This document shows positions 1-7,891 of a stretch of DNA of 9,017 bases, in pieces; within the stretch, counting starts at the first letter, position 1, and each line of letters begins with the position of its first letter. Position numbers and translations under genes: made by a program. This stretch comes from JASFUX01 sp050050115 (GTDB lineage: Bacteria > Pseudomonadota > Alphaproteobacteria > Caulobacterales > Maricaulaceae), in assembly GCA_050050115.1 (NCBI GenBank), contig JASFUX010000143.1, positions 1-9,017 on the forward strand, in the 5' to 3' direction. The notes below the pieces were generated by a model. That model worked only from the letters and a program-made list of their open reading frames with translations, searched no databases and had not been told where the DNA came from.

Positions 1-162
1 GTCATCGAACCCGGCGCGCCCGACGCCTCGATCCTGGTCTATCGGATGGAGTCTGCCGAGCCGGAGATCGCCATGCCGGAGCTGGGGCGGTCTGTCGTCG
101 ACGAGGAGGGGGTCGCTCTGATCCGCGAGTGGATCGCCGCGATGCCGGCTGATCCAAGCTAG
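1..162 (+). CDS. C-terminal end of a probable SO2930-family diheme c-type cytochrome (5' end outside window)
   Basis: An open frame runs from the first base to a TAG at 160-162, giving 53 residues. The peptide has the pattern PGxPxxSxLxYRMxS, then AMPELGR, then EEGVALIREWIAAM. This matches what I recall of the C-terminus of the SO2930/HNE_0200 family of diheme cytochromes c. It also resembles the general end of exported cytochrome c domains, where the Met of an MPxLGR segment is the axial haem ligand and a final 'valIreWI' helix closes the fold. No CxxCH haem motif lies in the visible part, so haem binding is inferred from the tail alone. The protein would be periplasmic and take part in electron transfer. 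The gene ends 62 bases before the next start and could be co-transcribed with it. Another cytochrome c family with the same closing motif is the main alternative. Confidence 0.6.
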   Translation, partial: VIEPGAPDASILVYRMESAEPEIAMPELGRSVVDEEGVALIREWIAAMPADPS

Positions 163-166
163 CGAC

Positions 167-180
167 CGCCATCGTTGGCG
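167..180 (+). other. small hairpin just after the cytochrome-like gene
   Basis: CGCCA (167-171) and TGGCG (176-180) form a 5-bp stem with a TCGT loop, starting four bases after the TAG stop. Only a weak T-poor tail (CGTTAGGG) follows, so this is at best a weak terminator or an mRNA 3'-end structure. It occupies the 62-base gap before the peptidase gene, where I found no convincing promoter. Confidence 0.2.
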
Positions 181-214
181 CGTTAGGGTTCGCACGATGT
201 CGGTTGATGGGCGC

Positions 215-218
215 GGAG
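215..218 (+). promoter_or_regulatory. ribosome binding site deciding the peptidase start
   Basis: GGAG lies 6 bases before the ATG at 225. In-frame TTG (204) and ATG (207) codons lie upstream but have no Shine-Dalgarno sequence. They would add seven residues including two glutamates (MMGAERE) ahead of the signal peptide. The start at 225 gives a standard signal peptide beginning MSRVAVAKGR. Confidence 0.55.
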
Positions 219-224
219 CGGGAA

Positions 225-2909
<2,685 letters not shown>

Positions 2910-2918
2910 CCGCGGACC

Positions 2919-3500
2919 TCATGTCTTCCAGCCCGCCAGAACCGCTTCGGCGGCCGCGTCGAGTTCTTTGTCCGTCCACCGACGGCCTTTGATCTCGGAC
3001 TTGAGCAGATAGGTGATCGGCGCCAGGAACAGGTTCACCAAAAGATCGACCGGCAGCTTCTTGAAGTCGCCCGATGCGACGCCGTCTCGCCTCAAGTCGG
3101 CGACCATGCGCCCGATGGCGCGCGCGGCTTCGCCGCCTTCCTTCTCGGCCAGCGCGGATTCGGCGAACCGAATGCCGAAGAGGAACGAGGCCATGTCCGC
3201 GCGGTAGGCGGCGTAGATCGCGCGCCAGGTGCGCTTGAGGCGCTCGGGCGCGGGCAGGGACGTGTCGACCCGCTCGGCGGCGTTCAAGAAGACCTCCGTC
3301 TTCATCTGCCGGAAGGCGACGATGAGCAGATCGTCTTTGCTGTCGAAATGCCGATAGAGCGTGCCTTCGGCGACGCCGGCTTTCTCCGCGATCGCCGCCG
3401 TCGTCGTCGCGGCGAGCCCCTCGCGCGCGGCGATCTCGATCGCGGCGCGGATGAGGCGTTCGCGCGTGGCCGCGCCCGGGGTGATCTCGGCGGTCGTCAT
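2919..3500 (-). CDS. TetR/AcrR-family transcriptional regulator
   Basis: The product is 193 residues, normal for TetR repressors, which bind DNA as dimers and release it on ligand binding. The N-terminal helix-turn-helix lies at about residues 12-58. It contains RERLIRAAIEIAAREGL, then TTTAAIAEKAGVAEGTLYRH and FDSKDDLL, which is the standard family signature. The C-terminal ligand and dimer domain (about 65-193) is all-helical and gives no clue to the ligand. I chose the ATG at 3500. An in-frame GTG at 3539 would add 13 residues but has no Shine-Dalgarno site and would place coding sequence over the dyad and TTGACA box. The ATG also lacks a Shine-Dalgarno site, which fits a leaderless mRNA. 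The gene is divergent from the GNAT gene, so the likely targets are itself and that gene. Its stop is 9 bases from the stop of the convergent peptidase gene. Confidence 0.9.
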   Translation of the reverse strand: MTTAEITPGAATRERLIRAAIEIAAREGLAATTTAAIAEKAGVAEGTLYRHFDSKDDLLIVAFRQMKTEVFLNAAERVDTSLPAPERLKRTWRAIYAAYRADMASFLFGIRFAESALAEKEGGEAARAIGRMVADLRRDGVASGDFKKLPVDLLVNLFLAPITYLLKSEIKGRRWTDKELDAAAEAVLAGWKT

Positions 3501-3506
3501 CGGATC

Positions 3507-3535
3507 AAACCGCCCGCATCCGTGCGCGGTGTCAA
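3507..3535 (-). promoter_or_regulatory. candidate tetR promoter (possibly leaderless)
   Basis: On the minus strand a perfect TTGACA (3535-3530) is followed after 17 bases by CGGTTT (3512-3507), a poor -10 box. A start about 7 bases further on would fall on the tetR ATG at 3500, giving an mRNA without a leader. This agrees with the absence of a Shine-Dalgarno sequence. The -35 is convincing and the -10 is not, so the call is tentative. Confidence 0.4.
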
Positions 3536-3552
3536 GCACGCGACGCGGATGC
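3516..3552. promoter_or_regulatory. imperfect dyad in the tetR/GNAT divergent gap, candidate TetR operator
   Basis: Outer arms GCATCCG (3516-3522) and CGGATGC (3546-3552) are exact inverted repeats. Inside them GTGC (3522-3525) and GCAC (3536-3539) form a second pair. The dyad overlaps the TTGACA box of the tetR promoter and lies 35-70 bases upstream of the GNAT start. That is where a TetR protein would repress both directions. The total span of 37 bases is longer than many TetR sites, so only part of it may be bound. Confidence 0.35.
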
Positions 3553-3586
3553 TAGACGCAAGGCCGACGCAGCGCGGAGACGTTCA

Positions 3587-4030
3587 ATGACGAAAAGCTA
3601 CGAGGTTCGGCCTCTTGAGATTAGCGACCGCGCGGCATGGGAGCCGCTGTGGGCGGGCTATCTGGAGTTCTACAAGACGACCGTTCCGGGCGAGGTGACC
3701 GAAGCGACCTGGGCGAGGCTGATTGATCCGGACGGCCCGTTTCAGGGCTTCTGCGCGGCGCGGGAGGACGCGCTGCTGGGCGTCGTGCACTTTCTCTTTC
3801 ACCCCGTAACCTGGGCGGTCGGGCCGCGCTGCTACCTCGAGGACCTGTTCGTCGCGCCCGACGCGCGCTGCATGGGCGTGGCCCGCGCGCTGATCGAGGC
3901 GGTCTACGACGCAGCTGACGCGGCGGGCGCCGATCAGGTCTACTGGCTCACCCAGGAAGACAATCACACCGCGCGCGCGCTCTACGACAAAATCGGCCGG
4001 GCGACGGATTTCATTAAGTATCAACGCTGA
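3587..4030 (+). CDS. GNAT-family N-acetyltransferase
   Basis: The product is 147 residues, a single GNAT domain that would move an acetyl group from acetyl-CoA to an amine. The N-terminus (YEVRPLEISDRAAWEPLW) is the usual first strand and helix. CYLEDLFVAPDARCMGVARAL (82-102) is motif A, with the pyrophosphate-binding loop R94-C-M-G97-V-A99 fitting Q/RxxGxG/A. VYWLTQEDNHTARALYDKIG (118-137) is motif B, with the conserved N126 and Y133. The substrate cannot be told: candidates include amino acids, polyamines and small toxic amines. The start is supported by GGAG (3576-3579), 7 bases upstream of the ATG. It is divergent from tetR with a dyad between them, so TetR control is plausible. It ends 119 bases before sucC, which has its own promoter, so a functional tie to the TCA genes is not implied. 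Confidence 0.88.
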   Translation: MTKSYEVRPLEISDRAAWEPLWAGYLEFYKTTVPGEVTEATWARLIDPDGPFQGFCAAREDALLGVVHFLFHPVTWAVGPRCYLEDLFVAPDARCMGVARALIEAVYDAADAAGADQVYWLTQEDNHTARALYDKIGRATDFIKYQR

Positions 4031-4058
4031 TCGGGGCGTGGGGCCGGCCCGGCTCGCA

Positions 4059-4086
4059 TTGCTCCGAAAGGCGCGCGGTGTATAAC
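4059..4086 (+). promoter_or_regulatory. promoter of the sucC operon
   Basis: TTGCTC (4059-4064) and TATAAC (4081-4086) are separated by 16 bases and match sigma-70 -35 and -10 boxes well for such GC-rich DNA. Transcription would start near 4092-4094, leaving a leader of about 57 bases. That leader holds a small TCGGC/GCCGA hairpin at 4097-4111. A perfect GGGCCGGCCC palindrome (4041-4050) lies just upstream of the -35. Confidence 0.55.
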
Positions 4087-4149
4087 GCGAGGCGACTCGG
4101 CTTAGGGCCGATATCGTTCGCACTGTCGCGCTGCAAGCGAGGCTTTCTC

Positions 4150-5355
<1,206 letters not shown>

Positions 5356-5372
5356 GCTGAAAGGGCGCTGAT

Positions 5373-5873
5373 GTGAACGCGCGGGGAGCAGCTTTGGGTC
5401 TGGCCGCGGCGGTTGTCGCGGGTGCGCTGGGGCTTGCCGGAGCGGCGGCGCAGGATGACGCGGACGCCGATCCCAACGCCGCGATCGAGGCTTGCATCCG
5501 CGCCAACGCCGCACGCGTCGAGCGCGCGTTCGACTCTTTGACCGAGGCTACCGGCTTCCTGACCGGCCACGTCTGCCTCAAGGACGTCGCCGACGCGGCC
5601 GAGATCGCCCGCGCGGCGCAACAGGAGCGTCGCCGCGCGCGCATGGAGGAGATCTGCGCCGAGTTCGACGGCCAGACGCCAATGCAGATGGTCGGCAACC
5701 CGATGGCCGCCCAGTGCCAGACTCTCGAATACCAGGACGCATGGCTCGATGCCGACGCGGCCGTCTACTACATCGGCTCTTACGCGTCCGGCCAGGTGCC
5801 CGCCGAGATGACCAGCCTTGCGGCAAGCCTCCTGCTCGACGCGCGGCTTGCGCGGCTGGAGGCGGGAGAGTGA
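5373..5873 (+). CDS. small secreted four-cysteine protein of unknown function
   Basis: I do not recognise this 166-residue protein. The start is GTG at 5373, supported by AAGGG (5361-5365) 7 bases upstream. The nearby ATG at 5371 runs straight into TGA. Residues 1-26 form a signal peptide: short basic start, Ala/Gly/Leu-rich core, cleavage near GAAA-QDD. The mature part is about 140 residues, mostly predicted helical, with an acidic start (DDADADP) and a basic patch RRRAR (86-90). It has exactly four cysteines, C41, C68, C95 and C115, three of them spaced 27 residues apart, enough for two disulfides in the periplasm. There is no CxxC, haem or lipobox motif. It starts 17 bases after the sucC stop, so it is almost certainly translated from the sucC transcript. 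Base composition and codon use look like its neighbours, arguing against recent transfer. Being real is supported by signal peptide, Shine-Dalgarno and tight spacing; function is unknown. Confidence 0.75.
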   Translation: MNARGAALGLAAAVVAGALGLAGAAAQDDADADPNAAIEACIRANAARVERAFDSLTEATGFLTGHVCLKDVADAAEIARAAQQERRRARMEEICAEFDGQTPMQMVGNPMAAQCQTLEYQDAWLDADAAVYYIGSYASGQVPAEMTSLAASLLLDARLARLEAGE

Positions 5874-5896
5874 GCGGGCCGGGGGCGACGTGAGGC

Positions 5897-6265
5897 ATGG
5901 ATTTCGTCACGTTCCTCTACCTGAGCGCGCCGGCGTTGCTTGTTGTCGCCGTCTTGACAGCGGTGATGTTTCGCGGGCTGACGCGGTCGACGTGGATGGG
6001 CTTCGTGCTTCGCCTGTGGGCGGGAGCGGCGGTCTTGTTCGCGCTGTGTGTCGCCGCGATGTTTGCGATGAAACCCTGGGTCGAAGCAGCCATCGCCGAG
6101 TGCCTGGCCGAGGGCGGCTCTTTTTGCGAGGACGACGGCCTCGCCATCATCATCCCGATCTATCCGACCGTGTACGGCTTGGGATACTGGATCGTTGCGG
6201 CGCTGGTCGTTCGCGCCGCCACGATCGGCGGACGACGCGCCGACCTCTCAGCGAAAGGGGCGTAG
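5897..6265 (+). CDS. three-helix inner-membrane protein of unknown function
   Basis: This 122-residue protein is not recognised. Hydrophobic segments lie at about 6-25, 35-58 and 82-107. Basic residues R26, R30 and R39 between helices 1 and 2, and R106, R113 and R114 after helix 3, suggest that the N-terminus and the 59-81 loop face the periplasm. That loop is acidic and carries C69 and C77 (AECLAEGGSFCEDD), able to form a disulfide; C51 lies inside helix 2. The ATG at 5897 is the first start available, because an in-frame TGA (5891-5893) lies directly upstream. GAGG at 5892-5895 is too close to it to be ideal, and a G-run at 5881-5885 is rather far. It follows the secreted protein by 23 bases and precedes the thioesterase by 6, so it is part of the same operon. 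A membrane partner of the secreted protein is possible but is only inferred from adjacency. Confidence 0.7.
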   Translation: MDFVTFLYLSAPALLVVAVLTAVMFRGLTRSTWMGFVLRLWAGAAVLFALCVAAMFAMKPWVEAAIAECLAEGGSFCEDDGLAIIIPIYPTVYGLGYWIVAALVVRAATIGGRRADLSAKGA

Positions 6266-6271
6266 AGGGCC

Positions 6272-6745
6272 ATGTCTGAGCGTCCCGCGCCGCCGACCCG
6301 CGACCAGTTCCGTTCGCTTGCGCCTTTGCGCGTGCGCTGGTCGGAGGTCGACCCCCAAGGCATCGTCTTCAACGCGCACTATCTGGCGTGGTTTGACATC
6401 GCCGTGACCGAGCACATGCGTGCGATCGGCTTTGCGTACCCGGACGGTTTCAAGCCCTACGGATCGGACACGTTCGCCGTCAACGCGGTGCTCAACTATC
6501 GCGCCTCGGCGCTGTTCGACGACGAGCTCGATCTCGGCGCGCGAATCTCCCGCATCGGTCGGACGAGCTTTGCCTATGCGTTCGGGATCTTCCGCGGCGA
6601 CGCGCTGCTCGTCGACGGCGCCAACACCTACGTCAACGGCGATATCGAGACCCATCGCCCGATGCCGGTTCCCCAAGAGTTCATCGAGAAAGTCGAAGCG
6701 TTCGAAGCGGTCGCGCCCGAGCGCGCGGCTCCCGCACCCACTTAG
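6272..6745 (+). CDS. hotdog-fold acyl-CoA thioesterase (4HBT family)
   Basis: The 157-residue product would hydrolyse an acyl-CoA thioester in the cytoplasm. The single hotdog domain spans about 17-145. RVRWSEVDPQGIVFNAHYL (20-38) is the signature of the 4-hydroxybenzoyl-CoA thioesterase-like group, with D27 as the presumed catalytic aspartate followed by P28, G30, N34 and Y37. FAVNAVLNYRASALFDDELDL (68-88) and GRTSFAYAFGIF (96-107) are the central strands. The tail is Ala/Pro-rich. The substrate cannot be assigned: relatives act on aromatic, short-chain or branched acyl-CoAs, and YbgC-type members interact with envelope proteins. The start codon follows the previous TAG by 6 bases, and AGAGG (6264-6268) overlapping that stop suggests translational coupling. 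It sits 20 bases before sucD, in an operon whose main enzyme handles succinyl-CoA, so a role in CoA or acyl-CoA balance is conceivable but unproven. Confidence 0.88.
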   Translation: MSERPAPPTRDQFRSLAPLRVRWSEVDPQGIVFNAHYLAWFDIAVTEHMRAIGFAYPDGFKPYGSDTFAVNAVLNYRASALFDDELDLGARISRIGRTSFAYAFGIFRGDALLVDGANTYVNGDIETHRPMPVPQEFIEKVEAFEAVAPERAAPAPT

Positions 6746-6765
6746 CACCGAAGAGGCTCACGCTC

Positions 6766-7677
6766 ATGTCCGTACTCGTCGACGCCAACACCAAGGTCAT
6801 TTGCCAGGGGCTCACCGGGGCCACCGGCTCGTTCCACACCGCTCAGGCGATCGCCTACGGCACCAAGATGGTCGGCGGCGTTGTGCCGGGGAAGGGCGGG
6901 CAGACCTGGGAAGCCGAGCTGCCGGACGGCAAGAAGGCGGTGCTGCCCGTGTTCGACACGGTCTGGGGCGCGAAGGCCGCAACCGGCGCGAACGCGACGG
7001 CCATCTACGTGCCTCCGCCGTTCGCTGCGGACGCCATCCTCGAGGCGATCGATGCGGAGATCGAGCTGGCGGTCTGCATCACCGAAGGCGTGCCGGTGCT
7101 CGACATGGTCCGGGTTAAACGCGCGCTGACCGGCTCGAAGACCCGGCTCGTCGGTCCGAACTGCCCCGGCGTGATCACGCCCGACGCGTGCAAGATCGGG
7201 ATCATGCCCGGGCATATCCACAAGAAAGGCTCGGTCGGGATCGTCTCGCGCTCGGGCACGCTGACCTACGAGGCGGTGTTCCAGACCACCAACGTTGGGC
7301 TTGGCCAGTCGACCTGCATCGGCATCGGCGGCGATCCGGTCAACGGCACCGAGTTCATCGACGCGCTTGAGCTTCTGCTTGGCGATGAGCAGACCCAGTC
7401 TATCGTGATGATCGGCGAGATCGGCGGCTCGGCCGAGGAGGATGCGGCCGAGTTTTTGAAGTCCGAAGCTAAGAAAGGCCGCAAGAAACCGATGGTCGGC
7501 TTCATCGCCGGACGCACCGCGCCGCCGGGACGGCGCATGGGCCACGCCGGGGCGATCATCGCCGGCGGCAAGGGCGGGGCGGAAGACAAGATCGAGGCGA
7601 TGCGCTCGGCCGGGATCGTGGTCTCCGAGAGCCCGGCGAGCCTCGGCTCGACCCTTGCCGACGTGCTTGCAGCCTGA
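6766..7677 (+). CDS. sucD: succinyl-CoA ligase subunit alpha
   Basis: SucD binds CoA and carries the phosphohistidine intermediate of succinyl-CoA synthetase. It has 303 residues, slightly longer than the 289 of E. coli. The N-terminal Rossmann CoA-binding domain starts with NTKVICQGLTGATGSFHTAQAI (8-29). GPNCPGVI (130-137) and SRSGTLTYE (161-169) are family blocks. GEIGGSAEEDAAEF (217-230) includes the catalytic-site glutamate E218. GRRMGHAGAII (255-265) contains the active-site H260, the residue phosphorylated in this enzyme. All catalytic elements are intact. AAGAGG (6751-6756) lies 9 bases before the ATG. The gene follows the thioesterase gene by 20 bases and is separated from sucC by 1410 bases holding three genes, so subunit stoichiometry must be kept over a longer message than usual. 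A GC hairpin begins two bases after its stop. Confidence 0.98.
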   Translation: MSVLVDANTKVICQGLTGATGSFHTAQAIAYGTKMVGGVVPGKGGQTWEAELPDGKKAVLPVFDTVWGAKAATGANATAIYVPPPFAADAILEAIDAEIELAVCITEGVPVLDMVRVKRALTGSKTRLVGPNCPGVITPDACKIGIMPGHIHKKGSVGIVSRSGTLTYEAVFQTTNVGLGQSTCIGIGGDPVNGTEFIDALELLLGDEQTQSIVMIGEIGGSAEEDAAEFLKSEAKKGRKKPMVGFIAGRTAPPGRRMGHAGAIIAGGKGGAEDKIEAMRSAGIVVSESPASLGSTLADVLAA

Positions 7678-7679
7678 AC

Positions 7680-7703
7680 GGGCGCCGACGTCACGGTGCG
7701 CCC
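7680..7703 (+). terminator. GC hairpin after sucD, weak or partial terminator
   Basis: GGGCGC (7680-7685) and GCGCCC (7698-7703) form a 6-bp all-GC stem just after the sucD stop, with a 12-base loop. It is followed by AAAACCG, not a T run, so it is not a standard intrinsic terminator for sucD. A short T-rich stretch appears only from about 7714. It could protect the 3' end of the sucCD message or cause partial termination between sucD and sucA. Confidence 0.3.
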
Positions 7704-7727
7704 AAAACCGACGTTCATTTCACCATT

Positions 7728-7742
7728 TTAACGCCACTTTGA
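7728..7742. promoter_or_regulatory. CtrA-box-like sequence TTAA-N7-TTGA upstream of sucA
   Basis: TTAA (7728-7731) and TTGA (7739-7742) are seven bases apart, matching seven of the eight fixed positions of the alphaproteobacterial CtrA box TTAA-N7-TTAA. It lies in the only AT-rich stretch of the sucD-sucA gap. The second half also forms the start of a -35-like TTGACC (7739-7744). I could not find a good -10 at the right distance, so the sucA promoter is not pinned down. Confidence 0.25.
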
Positions 7743-7772
7743 CCTGGAACCCCCACACCCCAGGCGTAGAGT

Positions 7773-7805
7773 GAGTTGTTAAGACAACTCGCGCTAGCCG
7801 AGTTG
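7773..7805 (+). repeat. three GAGTTG half-sites in alternating orientation upstream of sucA
   Basis: GAGTTGT (7773-7779) and ACAACTC (7784-7790) are a perfect inverted repeat around TAAG. The middle arm pairs again with CGAGTTG at 7799-7805: CAACTCG (7785-7791) and CGAGTTG enclose the 7-base loop CGCTAGC. As DNA this is a double operator with three half-sites. As RNA it gives two mutually exclusive hairpins of 7 bp or more. It lies 87-119 bases before the sucA start. No regulator is assigned. Confidence 0.5.
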
Positions 7806-7829
7806 ATGACCACATAGATTCCGACGGCC

Positions 7830-7857
7830 GGGCGAGGCCTCCCCACTCAAGTCGCCC
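7830..7857 (+). promoter_or_regulatory. upstream hairpin of the sucA leader
   Basis: GGGCGA (7830-7835) pairs with TCGCCC (7852-7857) around a 16-base loop. Its 3' arm shares bases 7856-7857 with the next hairpin, which covers the sucA Shine-Dalgarno site, so the two structures compete. The pairing is seen in the sequence; a switching role is inference. Confidence 0.3.
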
Positions 7858-7879
7858 TGTTCGACCGCCGATCGACAGG
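7856..7879 (+). promoter_or_regulatory. hairpin covering a Shine-Dalgarno sequence of sucA
   Basis: CCTGT (7856-7860) pairs with ACAGG (7875-7879). After one bulged T at 7861, CGA (7862-7864) pairs with TCG (7872-7874), closing a 7-base loop. The 3' arm contains ACAGG of the ACAGGA site (7875-7880), 11 bases before the sucA ATG. A second AGGA (7886-7889) is only 2 bases from the ATG and too close to be ideal. Folding could therefore limit sucA translation. Confidence 0.35.
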
Positions 7880-7891
7880 AACGTTAGGAAA

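Noticed and set aside
204..224. Upstream TTG/ATG starts for the peptidase
   Set aside because: They lack a ribosome binding site and put acidic residues before the signal peptide; the ATG at 225 has GGAG at 6 bases.
2942..2953. CCGC-TTCG-GCGG hairpin after the peptidase stop, as a terminator
   Set aside because: It lies inside the tetR coding sequence, is only 4 bp and has no T run; such tetraloops are common by chance in GC-rich genes.
3501..3539. GTG start adding 13 residues to TetR
   Set aside because: No Shine-Dalgarno site, and the coding region would run over the TTGACA box and the dyad.
4041..4050. GGGCCGGCCC palindrome upstream of sucC as a terminator or operator
   Set aside because: It has no loop or T run, and a 10-base GC palindrome is not rare in this composition; it is only mentioned with the promoter.
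7817..7821. GANTC (CcrM-type methylation) site before sucA, and GACTC near the sucC transcription start
   Set aside because: GANTC occurs many times across the window, including inside genes, so these single sites carry no special weight.
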